A stretch of 64,000 bases of DNA from Pseudoxanthomonas yeongjuensis (GCF_010093345.1 NZ_PDWT01000005.1:62001-126000), one strand, 5' to 3'; numbered from the stretch's first letter, positions 28,000 through 36,808 are shown. Notes: a model not told the origin generated them from the letters alone. Numbers and translations are program-made.

Positions 28000-29519
28000 G
28001 CGGCCCACCGGTAGCGCCGCTGCAGGGTGGACACCAGGTCGTCGAACTCTTCCGCCGCCGGCAACTGCTGCGCATAGGCCGCGTACTGCCAGGTCCGGAC
28101 CATGCGCGCGAACAGGCTGCGGTCCTCGCCGTCGGGCATGCGCCGCGAGGCGCGCAGGCATTCGGATTCGGTCGCGCCCGGCACCAGGGCGACACCGGCG
28201 CGCTGGGCCATGGTTTCCACGCTGGCCCGGTACAGCAGCGCCAGCGCGTGACGCGGCCTGCCTTGCGACCACAACCTGCGCGCTTCGGTGGGAACGTCGT
28301 CGGGCAGGATTTCGGGGATCGCCAGCGCTTCGGTTTCCACCTCCGCGGGCAGCGGCTTGTGCCGGCGCAGCGAGCCGCGCATCCACGGCAGCCAGTAACG
28401 CATCGACAGCAGCAACAGCACCGCCAGGATCGCGACCACGAGCCACAGGCCCCATTCGGCGATGAAGGCGAAGAACGTGCCGATGCCGGACAGCCACGAC
28501 AGGTCGGTCTTTCTGGGCTCCTTGGGCTTGGTCTTGTCGCGCTTTTCCCAGGTCGTCTGCTTGAGCTTGCCGTTGAGCAGCGGGTCCCGGTAAGCCCGGT
28601 CGACGGCCTTGCGGAAGGCCTGGTCGTCGACGAGCTGGTCGCCGAACACTTCTGCGGGCGTGGCCGCCGGCTCCGGTGGCGGATTCTTTTCCTGCGCCTG
28701 CGCCGGGAACTGGATCGTCGCGCCCAGCAATGCCAGCACCAGCGCGAACGAGGTTGCGGCCGCAGTCAGTCGCGAGCGCAAGCGGCGGAAGGCGATCTCC
28801 ACGTCCCAGGCCTCGATCTGGGTGCGGCGGTTGAGATACAGGCCGAAGCCGGCGCCGACGAAGAACGGTTCGATGATCGAGGTGGCGATCCAGGCGAACA
28901 GGTTGCAGGCCAGCTGCACCCACCATGGCATCTGTTCGGTGATCAGCGACCAGCCGGCGCGCATGGTTTCCGGCAGCTCGTCGATCGGCAGGAACATCAG
29001 GATCGAGGCGATGCAGGCGAAGAACAGCGACGCCTCGAAATTGAGGCAGACCAGAGTCAGCAAGGCGGCATTGCCGTAGACCGCGCCGCCGAGCACCCGC
29101 CGGCGTTCGCGCAGACGCGTGCCGTGCACGCCCTCGAGCAGGTCGATCGGCAGGAACAGCGAACGCGCCGGACTGAGGCGTCGCCAGGTCAGGTAGTGCA
29201 GCAACGGTTTCCAGCCCCAGCGCAATTGCGCGGCCAGGGTCTCGCGCAGGGCCGGCGTCGCGCCGAAGGTGGCGCGCGAGATCACGAACAGCGGGATGCG
29301 GTCGAAGGCCGGCTTCAGCCACCACATCAGGAATCCGGCCAGCCACAGGCTGTCGATCCACCAGGTCGCGGCGTTGAGGACGACGAACACGGGCAGCGTG
29401 AGCAGGAGCCACGGCTTCCAGATCGCCGCCGCATGCCGGCGGACCAGGGCGGTGCCGAGCTCGACCGCTTCCCAGGCCGAACGCTCGCGCAGGTGCACGG
29501 TCATCTGCTCAAGACGCAT
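27996..29519 (-). CDS. DUF4129 domain membrane protein
   Basis: A 507-residue protein beginning MRLEQMTVHLRERSAWEAVEL. The N-terminal half has about five transmembrane segments. A periplasmic stretch (about 280-360) separates it from a further transmembrane helix near residue 372. The cytosolic C-terminal DUF4129 domain has the pattern SQGRPRHALALLYRASVETMAQRAG and ECLRASRR. A longer frame starts at 29555, but the ATG at 29519 has GGAG eight nt upstream and only an 11-bp overlap with the preceding gene, so it is preferred. Confidence 0.85.
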   Translation of the reverse strand: MRLEQMTVHLRERSAWEAVELGTALVRRHAAAIWKPWLLLTLPVFVVLNAATWWIDSLWLAGFLMWWLKPAFDRIPLFVISRATFGATPALRETLAAQLRWGWKPLLHYLTWRRLSPARSLFLPIDLLEGVHGTRLRERRRVLGGAVYGNAALLTLVCLNFEASLFFACIASILMFLPIDELPETMRAGWSLITEQMPWWVQLACNLFAWIATSIIEPFFVGAGFGLYLNRRTQIEAWDVEIAFRRLRSRLTAAATSFALVLALLGATIQFPAQAQEKNPPPEPAATPAEVFGDQLVDDQAFRKAVDRAYRDPLLNGKLKQTTWEKRDKTKPKEPRKTDLSWLSGIGTFFAFIAEWGLWLVVAILAVLLLLSMRYWLPWMRGSLRRHKPLPAEVETEALAIPEILPDDVPTEARRLWSQGRPRHALALLYRASVETMAQRAGVALVPGATESECLRASRRMPDGEDRSLFARMVRTWQYAAYAQQLPAAEEFDDLVSTLQRRYRWAA

Positions 29520-30549
29520 CGGCGTCTCCGGGCCAGCTGGCTGCGGGCTGGTCATCTATGGGCCGGTTGCGCCCGCCGCGCCACAGCCACAGCAGCACCA
29601 GCGTCCACAGCACGCCCGACACGCTGAACTTGATCGCGGCCGGAATGGATTGGGTCGAGGACCAGAACGCCTCGATGAAAGCGGCGACCAGCAGCATGAA
29701 GGCCACGCCCAGGCACAATTTCGCGCCCTTGATCCCGGCGACCACCAGCGCGTCGACGCGTCGGCGCCGTCCCGGCGCGATCAGGTTGAGTCCCAGCTGC
29801 AGGCCGGCGCCGCCGGCAATCACTATCGCGGTCAACTCGAACGGCGCATGCCCGGCGACGAAGCGCCACAGCGGATCGCCGGAACCGATCTGCTGCAGGT
29901 GGCCGAAGGTCGCGCCGATGCTTATTCCATTCGCGATCAGCACCACCACCGAGCCCACGCAGAAGACCAGTCCGCTGGCGAAGGTCTTCAGGCCGATGCT
30001 GATGTTGTTCATGATGTAGTAGCCGAACATCTGCCAGTCGCTGCCGCTGTCGCGGCCCAGCTTGCTGTGTTCGGCGGCGGGATCGAAGCTGCGTTCGGCC
30101 TGCGCGATCTGCGCCGGGTCCATGATTCCGTGGATCAGTTCCGGATACCACTGCAGCAGCACGAACATGGTCGCCAGCGGGACCACGAACAAGGCGGCCG
30201 CGGCCCACATGGCGCCGGCTTCGCTGCGCACCAGGCGCGGGAAATCGGCGAGCAGGAATTCCACCGCGCGCTGCCAGCGCGGCGGCGGCGTGCGATAGAG
30301 CAGGTTGTGCCCGCGCTGCATCAGCATTTGCAGGCGCGCGGTGACCATCGGGCTGTAGCCGCGCTTGCGCGCCAGCGCCAGCTGCTGGCACAGGCGCCGG
30401 TAGCGCGCGGGGACGTCCTCGTCGCCGATCTCGCCGGTATTGCGTTCGGCGCCGGCCTTGCGCGCATCGCCACGGGTCTCCAGCCAGTGCTCGAAGGCCT
30501 GCCATTCGCGCTGGTAGCGGGCGACGAACTGCTCCTGCCTCATCCGCAT
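29509..30549 (-). CDS. SpoIIM-like (DUF95) membrane protein
   Basis: A 346-residue protein with a cytosolic basic N-terminus (residues 1-100) and about five transmembrane helices, including GYYIMNNISIGLKTFASGLVFCVGS and AGHAPFELTAIVIAGGAGLQLG. Those are the characteristic SpoIIM/DUF95 segments. In sporulators SpoIIM acts in engulfment, but in these non-sporulating bacteria the family accompanies MoxR clusters and its role is unknown. Confidence 0.9.
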   Translation of the reverse strand: MRMRQEQFVARYQREWQAFEHWLETRGDARKAGAERNTGEIGDEDVPARYRRLCQQLALARKRGYSPMVTARLQMLMQRGHNLLYRTPPPRWQRAVEFLLADFPRLVRSEAGAMWAAAALFVVPLATMFVLLQWYPELIHGIMDPAQIAQAERSFDPAAEHSKLGRDSGSDWQMFGYYIMNNISIGLKTFASGLVFCVGSVVVLIANGISIGATFGHLQQIGSGDPLWRFVAGHAPFELTAIVIAGGAGLQLGLNLIAPGRRRRVDALVVAGIKGAKLCLGVAFMLLVAAFIEAFWSSTQSIPAAIKFSVSGVLWTLVLLWLWRGGRNRPIDDQPAASWPGDADAS

Positions 30550-30589
30550 CCCCCCGTAGAGCGGGGCGCGACGGCATCGTTCGAAAATT

Positions 30590-31270
30590 TCATCGCCGCC
30601 CCAGCAGCCAGTTGGCCATGCCGTACAGGCGCAGCACCCCGGCCTCGCCGCGCGCGCCGGTCAGCGGTTCGGCGAGATCGGCCACTTCCACCTGGCGCGC
30701 GGGCGTGAGCAGCGGCGCGCGTTCGGCGAAGGCGACTACCGCCCTCTGTTCGCCCGGCCGCAGCGCCAGGCTCGGCGCCAGCACCGCATTGATCGGCGCG
30801 GGTGCGTGCTCGCGTTCGCGCACGTCATGCACGACCAGGGTCCCGGCGACCAGGTCGCCCAGGCGGCGGCCGTAGGGATCGGCCAGGCTGGAGATCAGAC
30901 CGGCGGCGTAACCGAACGGCAGCATGTCCACGGTGCGCAGCAGGTTGCGGGTGATCGAGGCGAGCCAGCCGACTGGCGCGCCGTCGCCGGCGACCACGCG
31001 CAGGGACATCGCCTTCTTGCCGGGCGTCTGTCCGTTCCAGACCGCCTCGAGCACGATCGGATAACCCCAGAACACCAGGAAGTAGGCGACCAGGTACAGG
31101 CCCATGCCGGCCGCGCCCAACAATCCCAGCATGGTGCCCAGCAACATCAGGATGCCGAGGCGGATGGCCAGGTCGATGACCCAGGCCACCGCGCGCGGCA
31201 CCGGGCCGGCGGCGGGCAGGTGCAGGGCCACGCCTTCGGGCGTGATCACTTCGCGATAGGTGTCGAGCAT
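30590..31270 (-). CDS. RDD family membrane protein, first gene of the MoxR cluster
   Basis: A 226-residue protein with an RDD domain: the VAWVIDLAIRLG motif at about residues 28-39, then three transmembrane helices and NGQTPGKKAMSLRVV and RNLLRTVDMLPFGYA, both typical. The C-terminal cytosolic tail is about 85 residues. The gene lies 40 bp upstream of the SpoIIM gene on the same strand, so the six genes 31270-24409 probably form one operon broken only by a repeat before DUF58. Confidence 0.9.
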   Translation of the reverse strand: MLDTYREVITPEGVALHLPAAGPVPRAVAWVIDLAIRLGILMLLGTMLGLLGAAGMGLYLVAYFLVFWGYPIVLEAVWNGQTPGKKAMSLRVVAGDGAPVGWLASITRNLLRTVDMLPFGYAAGLISSLADPYGRRLGDLVAGTLVVHDVREREHAPAPINAVLAPSLALRPGEQRAVVAFAERAPLLTPARQVEVADLAEPLTGARGEAGVLRLYGMANWLLGRR

Positions 31271-31453
31271 CAGGCGCGCACCGCGCGCCGGCCGGTTCCC
31301 GTGCGGATCGAAGCAGGCGCCGCCAGCGGTTGCCGGCGTCCTGGCCGTGGGGCTTTGCTGCGCGGCATGCGCGATTCCTGTTCCATTATCCCTGTCGACA
31401 CGACTTTAGCGGCGAAATCACGGCTTGCCCAGCGCGATTAGACTGTCGCGATC

Positions 31454-31723
31454 ATGCAAACCCGAACCTTCGAGTGCCGCGCCCATTGCGCCGCCTGCTG
31501 CATCGCGCCGTCGATCAACTCGCCGATCCCCGGCATGCCGCAGGGAAAGCCGGCCGGGGTCGCCTGCGTGCAGCTCGACGAGCAATTGCGTTGCAGGCTG
31601 TTCGGCAAACCGGAACGGCCGGCGTTCTGCGTGTCGTTGCGGCCGTCGCTGGAGATGTGCGGGAATGATCGCGGCGAGGCGTCGGCCTACCTCACCAGAC
31701 TGGAAATCGCGACCTCCCCGTAG
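31454..31723 (+). CDS. YkgJ-type cysteine cluster protein
   Basis: An 89-residue protein with the metal-binding pattern C-x3-C-x2-CC (C8, C12, C15, C16) and further cysteines at CVQLDEQLRC, FCV and MCG. This is the UPF0153 (YkgJ) pattern of small zinc- or iron-binding proteins. A TAGACT box lies 9 nt before the ATG. The stop codon TAG (31721-31723) is the edge of the following repeat and the preceding residues (TSP) may derive from it. Confidence 0.85.
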   Translation: MQTRTFECRAHCAACCIAPSINSPIPGMPQGKPAGVACVQLDEQLRCRLFGKPERPAFCVSLRPSLEMCGNDRGEASAYLTRLEIATSP

Positions 31724-31888
31724 GAGCGCCCCTTGGGCGCGATGCCTTCGCTTTGTAGATCCGAGCTTGCTCGGATGTTTTTGATTTGCGCGAAGAGCAT
31801 CCGAGCAAGCTCGGATCTACAAAGCGAAGAGCTCTTGGTTGTTTCGCGGTCGGATCGGAGAGCATCGCGCCCAAGGGGCGCTCCTACG
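31720..31888. repeat. Nested palindromes separating two convergent genes
   Basis: The outer element (GTAGGAGCGCCCCTTGGGCG and inverse) contains an inner element of another subtype (GTAGATCCGAGCTTGCTCGG at 31757 and inverse near 31820). Each outer edge supplies a stop codon: TAG at 31721-31723 for the YkgJ-type gene and at 31886-31884 for the carbonic anhydrase gene. Confidence 0.9.
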
Positions 31889-32423
31889 GGGCGGCGTCGA
31901 GGTACTGGTCCTTCAGGCGCACGTAATGCTGCGCCGAATACAGCAGGCTCTCGATCTCCCTGTCGCCCAGCTTGCGCGCGAAGCGACCGGGGTTGCCCAG
32001 CCAGAGCTCGCCTTCGCCCACCACCTTGCCCGGGCCGATGATGGCGCCGGCGCCGACGAAACCATGGGTCATCACCGTGGCGCCATCCAGGATGCAGGCG
32101 CCCATGCCGATCAGGCAGCGGTCGCCGATGCTGCAGGCGTGGATGATGGTGCCGTGGCCGACGGTGACGTCCTCGCCGATCAGGGTCGGATGGCCGGCCT
32201 GGTTGTAGGGGCTGTGGTGGCTGACATGGATGATGGTGCCGTCCTGCACATTGGTGCGCGCGCCGATGCGGATGAAGTTCACGTCGCCGCGGATGACGGT
32301 GCCGGGCCAGATCGAAACATCGTCGCCCAGCTCCACGTCGCCGATGACGGTGGCGGCCGGGTCCAGGTAAACGCGTTGGCCGAGGGTGGGAAGCCGGCCA
32401 AGATAGGGGCGTAGTGCGGTCAT
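31884..32423 (-). CDS. Gamma-class carbonic anhydrase-like protein (YrdA type)
   Basis: A 179-residue left-handed beta-helix protein. Hexapeptide repeats start near residue 18 (VYLDPAATVIGDVELGDDVSIWPG). The zinc-ligand region has the histidines of DGTIIHVSHHSPY and GHGTIIHACSIGD. Members bind zinc, and many lack clear carbonic anhydrase activity, so the reaction is uncertain. The start has a TACAAT box 6 nt upstream and no ribosome binding site. It is divergent from the aldehyde dehydrogenase gene, with 62 bp between the starts. Confidence 0.9.
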   Translation of the reverse strand: MTALRPYLGRLPTLGQRVYLDPAATVIGDVELGDDVSIWPGTVIRGDVNFIRIGARTNVQDGTIIHVSHHSPYNQAGHPTLIGEDVTVGHGTIIHACSIGDRCLIGMGACILDGATVMTHGFVGAGAIIGPGKVVGEGELWLGNPGRFARKLGDREIESLLYSAQHYVRLKDQYLDAAP

Positions 32424-32429
32424 CCTCGC

Positions 32430-32435
32430 ATTGTA
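32430..32435 (-). promoter_or_regulatory. -10 box (TACAAT) of a probable leaderless promoter
   Basis: On the minus strand TACAAT precedes the gamma-carbonic anhydrase ATG by 6 nt (GCGAGG), with no Shine-Dalgarno sequence at a usable distance. Confidence 0.5.
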
Positions 32436-32472
32436 GTGGACAGGGGTGTGGGCAGGCCCGCGGAGCCCGGAC

Positions 32473-32478
32473 TACACT
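32473..32478 (+). promoter_or_regulatory. -10 box (TACACT) of a probable leaderless promoter
   Basis: TACACT is followed by seven bases and the ATG of the aldehyde dehydrogenase gene. The two divergent starts in this 62-bp gap would each be leaderless. Confidence 0.4.
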
Positions 32479-32485
32479 GCGGCGT

Positions 32486-33895
32486 ATGGAACCTTCAGCC
32501 GACACTCCCCGCACCGAATTGCCGCCCACCCTGGCCCGTTTGCGCGCGGCCTGGCAGGGCAGGCGCCCGGATTACCAACAACGCCGCGACGACCTGCAGC
32601 GCCTGCGCGACGCGCTGAAACGGCGTCTGGAGGAAATGGCCGAGACCATCGCTTCCGACTTCGGCCAGCGTTCGCGCCATGAGTCCCTGATCGCCGACGG
32701 CATGACCGTGCTCAACGAGATCGACCACCTGCGCAGCCACCTGCGCCGCTGGATGAAACCCCGGCGCGTCGGCGTGGGCTGGCGCTTCTGGCCGGCGCGC
32801 GCGGAGATCCGCTCCGAACCGGTCGGCGTGGTCGGGGTGATCGCGCCCTGGAACTATCCGGTCAACCTGGCCCTGATTCCGCTGGCCACCGCGATCGCCG
32901 CCGGCAACCACGTCTACCTGAAACCTTCCGAGCACACGCCCAACACCACCGGTTTCCTGCGCAGCCTCCTGGCCGAAGTGTTCCCCGCCGATCGCGTGGC
33001 CGTGGCCGCTGGTGGCGCAGAGGTGGCGGGCGCCTTCGCCGCGCTGCCGTTCGACCACCTGGTGTTCACCGGTTCCACCGCGGTCGGGCGCAAGGTCATG
33101 GCCGCGGCGGCGCCGAACCTCACCCCGCTGACCCTGGAGCTGGGCGGCAAGTCGCCAGCGATCGTTTGCGCGGATTTCCCGGTCGAACAGGCCGCGGCGC
33201 GGCTGGCCACCGGCAAGTGGTTCAACGGCGGCCAGACCTGCATCGCGCCGGACTATGTGCTGATCGACGAAGGCCGCGCGCCCGCGCTGGCCGAGGCCCT
33301 GCGCGAACAGGTGCGCGCCCGCTACGGCGCGCTCGCCGATTCGGCCGACTACACCCGCATCATCAACGACGGGCAGTACGCGCGCCTGCAAGGCTACCTG
33401 GAAGACGCGCGCGCGCGCGGCCTGCAGGTGCTGCCGCTGGGCGAAAACGGCAGGGACGGCGAACGCCTGTTCGCACCGACGCTGGTACTGGAGCCGGGCG
33501 ACGACGCCAGGGTGATGCAGGAAGAGATCTTCGGGCCGATCCTGCCGATCAAGTCCTATCGCAACCTCGACGAGGCCATCGCCTACGTCAACGCGCACGA
33601 CCGTCCGCTGTCGCTGTATCCCTTCAGCCACGACCGCGGCAAGGTCGAGAAGATCCTGCGCGGCACCCTGGCCGGCGGCGTCACCGTCAACGACACGGTG
33701 CTGCATTTCGGCATCAACGCCCTGCCCTTCGGCGGCATCGGCCCCAGCGGCATGGGCGCCTACCACGGTCGCGCCGGCTTCGACGCGATGAGCAAAGCCC
33801 TGCCGATCCTGTGGCAGCCGCGCCGCGCCGGCAGCGACATGCTGAAGCCGCCGTATTCGAAGGTGGCGCGCTTCATCGACTTCATCATCCGCTAG
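32486..33895 (+). CDS. calB: Coniferyl aldehyde dehydrogenase
   Basis: A 469-residue NAD(P)-dependent aldehyde dehydrogenase. The alignment-worthy parts are APWNYPVNLALIPLATAIAAGNHVYLKPSEHTPN (substrate tunnel and cofactor lysine), FTGSTAVGRKV, LTLELGGKSPAIVC (general-base glutamate), GQTCIAPDYVL (catalytic cysteine) and EEIFGPILPI. The short N-terminus and C-terminal RFIDFIIR text match the CalB subgroup, which oxidises lignin-derived coniferyl aldehyde to ferulate; other aromatic or aliphatic aldehydes are equally possible. A frame from 32414 is open, but the family N-terminus favours 32486. Confidence 0.88.
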   Translation: MEPSADTPRTELPPTLARLRAAWQGRRPDYQQRRDDLQRLRDALKRRLEEMAETIASDFGQRSRHESLIADGMTVLNEIDHLRSHLRRWMKPRRVGVGWRFWPARAEIRSEPVGVVGVIAPWNYPVNLALIPLATAIAAGNHVYLKPSEHTPNTTGFLRSLLAEVFPADRVAVAAGGAEVAGAFAALPFDHLVFTGSTAVGRKVMAAAAPNLTPLTLELGGKSPAIVCADFPVEQAAARLATGKWFNGGQTCIAPDYVLIDEGRAPALAEALREQVRARYGALADSADYTRIINDGQYARLQGYLEDARARGLQVLPLGENGRDGERLFAPTLVLEPGDDARVMQEEIFGPILPIKSYRNLDEAIAYVNAHDRPLSLYPFSHDRGKVEKILRGTLAGGVTVNDTVLHFGINALPFGGIGPSGMGAYHGRAGFDAMSKALPILWQPRRAGSDMLKPPYSKVARFIDFIIR

Positions 33896-33947
33896 GCGGT
33901 CGGTCACACATCGCACATTCGCCCTCCGAAGGGACTTCCTTCCGGGC

Positions 33948-34017
33948 GTAGGAGCGGGCCTTGCCCGCGATGCCTTACCCTTGAGGCAAGAGCATCGCGG
34001 GCAAGGCCCGCTCCTAC
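33948..34017. repeat. GTAGGAGCGGGCC palindrome upstream of xthA
   Basis: Arms GTAGGAGCGGGCCTTGCCCG and their exact inverse are separated by about 20 bp. The right edge lies 13 bp before the xthA start, so the repeat occupies the whole usual promoter region of that gene. Confidence 0.9.
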
Positions 34018-34029
34018 GGAATCGATGTC

Positions 34030-34800
34030 ATGAAAATCGCCAGCTGGAACGTCAACTCGCTCAACGTGCGCCTGCCGCACCTGCAGCAATGGCTGGGCGC
34101 GTTCGCGCCGGACGTGGTCGGCATCCAGGAAACCAAGCTGGAGGACCACAAGTTCCCGGACACGGTGCTGGCCGAAGCGGGTTACCGCAGCGTGTTCGCC
34201 GGGCAGAAGACCTACAACGGCGTGGCCATCGTCTCGCGCCTGCCGATCGCCGACGTGCAGGTCGGGATCCCGAACTTCGAGGACGAACAGAAGCGCGCGA
34301 TCGCCGCGACCGTGGGCGACACCCGCATCGTCAACCTGTACGTGGTCAACGGCCAGGACGTGGGCACCGACAAGTACGCCTACAAGCTGCGCTGGCTGGA
34401 AGCAGTCCACGCCTGGCTGGAACAGGAATTGCGCGAGCATCCGAAGCTGGTGGTGCTGGGCGATTTCAACATCGCGCCCGACGATCGCGACGTGCACGAT
34501 CCTGCGGTATGGAACGATTCCCACATCCTCACCTCCACCGCCGAACGCGACGCGCTCAAGCGCCTGTACGCGCTGGGCCTGCACGATGGTTACCGCCTGC
34601 ACCACGAGGAAGGCGGTGTGTTCAGCTGGTGGGACTACCGCATGGCCGGTTTCCGCCGCGACCTGGGCCTGCGCATCGACCTCACCCTGGTGTCCGAAGC
34701 GCTGCGCGAGCGCACGGCCTCCGCCGGCATCGACCGCGAACCGCGCACCTGGGAACGCCCGAGCGACCACGCGCCTGCGTGGGTGCAGCTCGAGGATTGA
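34030..34800 (+). CDS. xthA: Exodeoxyribonuclease III
   Basis: A 256-residue AP endonuclease and 3'-5' exonuclease of the EEP fold. Landmarks are MKIASWNVNSLNVRL, the metal-binding glutamate in GIQETKLED, YNGVAIVSR, LVVLGDFNIAP (catalytic D and N), RRDLGLRIDLTLVS and the catalytic histidine in PSDHAPAWV. It repairs abasic and 3'-blocked ends in DNA. A palindromic repeat lies immediately upstream. It is followed by a bidirectional terminator. Confidence 0.95.
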   Translation: MKIASWNVNSLNVRLPHLQQWLGAFAPDVVGIQETKLEDHKFPDTVLAEAGYRSVFAGQKTYNGVAIVSRLPIADVQVGIPNFEDEQKRAIAATVGDTRIVNLYVVNGQDVGTDKYAYKLRWLEAVHAWLEQELREHPKLVVLGDFNIAPDDRDVHDPAVWNDSHILTSTAERDALKRLYALGLHDGYRLHHEEGGVFSWWDYRMAGFRRDLGLRIDLTLVSEALRERTASAGIDREPRTWERPSDHAPAWVQLED

Positions 34801-34848
34801 TCCTCGCCGTTGCGGGATGGCTACCCACGGAAATGGCGCCAAACGAAC

Positions 34849-34874
34849 AAAGGCCCGGCATTGCCGGGCCTTTG
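34849..34874. terminator. Bidirectional rho-independent terminator
   Basis: An 11-bp G/C stem (AAAGGCCCGGC and GCCGGGCCTTT) with a short ATT loop lies between the convergent xthA and GlsB-type genes. A and T runs flank both sides, so it can serve either direction. Confidence 0.85.
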
Positions 34875-34929
34875 CGGTGCCACGAACCATGGGTGCGTCT
34901 TGTTAGCGCACGCGGTCGCAGCGAAACGT

Positions 34930-35184
34930 TTACCGCGCCTTGCCGCGCGTAAACAGGTTGACGATCAACAGCAGGACGACCGCGCCGATGAAGGCGGTGA
35001 TCAGGAAGCCGAGGGTACCGCCCATGGCGAAACCGAGTTGCGGCAACAGCCAGCCGCCCAGGAAACCACCGATGATGCCGACGACCACGTTGAGGATGAT
35101 GCCTTGCGAACCATCGCGCTTCATCACGATGCTGGCGAGCCAGCCTGCGATACCACCGACAATCAGATAGATCAGGAAATTCAT
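34930..35184 (-). CDS. GlsB/YeaQ/YmgE-type small membrane protein
   Basis: An 84-residue protein with three hydrophobic segments. The pattern LIYLIVGGIAGWLASIVMKRDG and LNVVVGIIGGFLGGWLLPQLG, followed by GTLGFLITAFIGAVVLLLIVNLF, is the signature of the transglycosylase-associated (GlsB/YeaQ/YmgE) family, which is often induced by stress. GGAG lies before the ATG. Confidence 0.93.
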   Translation of the reverse strand: MNFLIYLIVGGIAGWLASIVMKRDGSQGIILNVVVGIIGGFLGGWLLPQLGFAMGGTLGFLITAFIGAVVLLLIVNLFTRGKAR

Positions 35185-35395
35185 CCAGTGTTCTCCTTTG
35201 TCACTTTCGGAAGGAGCCCCTGCATCTCTGCAGGAACCGTTGGGACGAGCTTCTCAAGTGGATCGATTTAAGGCTTCGATGCGTGAAGCCGCTGTTAAAC
35301 CCGCGTCCTGGTGGGGCCTTCTCCTTCTTGCCCTGCTAGATAGCGCAAACCACTGGCGCATGCACGCCGCCGCGCAGCAGAAAACCGGCTTCGGC

Positions 35396-35401
35396 TACAT
35401 T
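35396..35401 (+). promoter_or_regulatory. -10 box (TACATT) of a probable leaderless promoter
   Basis: TACATT is followed by GGCACC and the phosphopantetheinyl transferase ATG. It is a weaker -10 match than the TAGAAT and TACAAT boxes in the window, but the spacing is the same. Confidence 0.35.
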
Positions 35402-35407
35402 GGCACC

Positions 35408-36007
35408 ATGCCCTTCACTCCACCGCCCACTCCCGCACGCCTGTGGCTGTTGCCGCACCCCCGCCGCGGACGCGGCGAGCCCGCGGCGCGGCCGTTGTTG
35501 TGCGAGGCACTGGCCTGCAGCGACGAGCAACTGCCGCTGCACCGCAGCCTGCAGGGGCGCCCGCTGCTGGGTCCGCCGTACGAACGCTTCGACACCGGCT
35601 GGAGCCACAGCGGCGAGGCGCTGCTGCTTGCCCTGGGCGAGTCCATCCAGCTCGGCGTGGATCTGGAACAGGTTCGCCCGCGACCGCGCGCGCGCGAACT
35701 CGCCCGGCGCTTCTTCCATGCCGACGAAGTGCGCTGGCTGGAAGCAGGCGCTGCCGACGCCATGGAATCCTCGTTCCTGCGCCTGTGGTGCGCCAAGGAG
35801 GCGCTGCTGAAGGCGCACGGCCAGGGCTTGTCGTTCGGCCTGGACAAGCTGGTCTTCGCCGAGCAGCAAAACACCATGAAACTGGTCGCCTGCGATGCCG
35901 CGCTCGGCGCGCCGGATGACTGGACCGTGCATGAGTGGACGCCGCTGGACGGCTACCGCGCCGCGCTGGCGTGGCGGCCGCTGACCGCCGGTGCAGGAGC
36001 GGTGTAG
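35408..36007 (+). CDS. 4'-Phosphopantetheinyl transferase superfamily protein
   Basis: A 199-residue enzyme expected to move the phosphopantetheine arm of CoA to a carrier protein serine. Motifs are GVDLE (residues 83-87), FFHADEVRWLEA and WCAKEALLKAHGQGL (residues 127-141), which carry the magnesium- and CoA-binding acids and lysine. It is stand-alone; no polyketide or peptide synthetase gene is nearby, so it may serve a cluster elsewhere or fatty acid synthesis. The start at 35408 has TACATT 6 nt upstream and no ribosome binding site. A longer frame from 35198 is open but lacks family similarity. The stop TAG is in a repeat edge. Confidence 0.85.
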   Translation: MPFTPPPTPARLWLLPHPRRGRGEPAARPLLCEALACSDEQLPLHRSLQGRPLLGPPYERFDTGWSHSGEALLLALGESIQLGVDLEQVRPRPRARELARRFFHADEVRWLEAGAADAMESSFLRLWCAKEALLKAHGQGLSFGLDKLVFAEQQNTMKLVACDAALGAPDDWTVHEWTPLDGYRAALAWRPLTAGAGAV

Positions 36008-36082
36008 GAGCGGTGTAGGAGCGACGTGAGTCGCGACTTGACGCCTTGGATCAACACCCTTCGCGACTTACGTCGCTCCTAC
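36004..36082. repeat. GTAGGAGCGACG palindrome with a doubled left edge
   Basis: GTAGGAGCGGT is followed at 36015 by GTAGGAGCGACGTGAGTCGC and the inverse arm ending CGCTCCTAC. The first edge contains the stop codon (36005-36007) of the phosphopantetheinyl transferase gene. A partial tandem edge like this is seen only here in the window. Confidence 0.85.
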
Positions 36083-36112
36083 ACCGCCCCTACGCCGGCA
36101 CGGGATGGCTGC

Positions 36113-36118
36113 GATAAT
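36113..36118 (+). promoter_or_regulatory. -10 box (GATAAT) of a probable leaderless promoter
   Basis: GATAAT lies 7 nt before the ATG at 36126. ATG codons also occur at 36105 and 36117, but the first is upstream of the box and the second overlaps it, so a leaderless start at 36126 fits best. Confidence 0.5.
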
Positions 36119-36125
36119 GTCGGCG

Positions 36126-36800
36126 ATGAACAACCCTGCCTTCCCTGCCGCGCTGCGCGACGAACTCCATCGCGGCCTGACGGCATTGCATCTGGACGCC
36201 GACGCCCTGGCCCCGCCCTTGCTCGCCTACCTGGCCTTGCTGGATCGCTGGAACCGCACCTACAACCTGACCGCGATCCGCGACCCGGGCGAGATGGTGA
36301 CGCGCCACTTGCTCGATTCGCTGGCGATGCATGCTTTCGTCGAGGACGGCGCGCTGGCCGACCTGGGCACCGGCCCCGGCCTTCCCGGCATCCCGCTGGC
36401 CATCGCCAAACCGCAATTGCAGGTCACCCTGGTGGAAAGCAACGGCAAGAAGGCGCGCTTCCTGCGCGAAGCCGTGCGCACGCTGGGCCTGGCCAATGCG
36501 CGCGTGGCCGAATCGCGGGCCGAGGCGCTGGACGTCCACGTCCATAACAGCGGGGTCGCCTACGACGCCATCACCGCGCGCGCGCTGGACACGCTGGCGG
36601 GAATCATCGGGGTCGGCGGGCATCTGCTGAAACCGGGCGGAAAGCTGCTGGCGATGAAAGGAATACGACCGGAAGAGGAAATCGCCGCCTTGCCGGCCGG
36701 CTGGACGGTTTCGGCCGTGCATCCCCTGGCCGTTCCCGGCCTGACGGGCGAACGGCATCTGGTCGTCGTGAGTCGCGAAGCGTCCCCGTCGAGCCAATAA
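36126..36800 (+). CDS. rsmG: 16S rRNA (guanine527-N7)-methyltransferase
   Basis: A 224-residue SAM-dependent methyltransferase that modifies G527 in the 530 loop of 16S rRNA. The family text is clear: [47 protein letters not shown] (SAM site), [15 protein letters not shown] and [11 protein letters not shown]. Upstream it has three possible ATGs, and 36126 is chosen because of the -10 box. The order rsmG-parA-parB is a conserved neighbourhood; mnmG, often adjacent, is absent here. Confidence 0.95.
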   Translation: MNNPAFPAALRDELHRGLTALHLDADALAPPLLAYLALLDRWNRTYNLTAIRDPGEMVTRHLLDSLAMHAFVEDGALADLGTGPGLPGIPLAIAKPQLQVTLVESNGKKARFLREAVRTLGLANARVAESRAEALDVHVHNSGVAYDAITARALDTLAGIIGVGGHLLKPGGKLLAMKGIRPEEEIAALPAGWTVSAVHPLAVPGLTGERHLVVVSREASPSSQ

Positions 36801-36808
36801 GGTCCCCT

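Noticed and set aside
25823-28195. 790-residue minus-strand frame as a MoxR fusion protein
   Set aside because: Only its last 331 residues look like MoxR. The upstream part overlaps the DUF4350 gene in another frame and lacks a start of its own.
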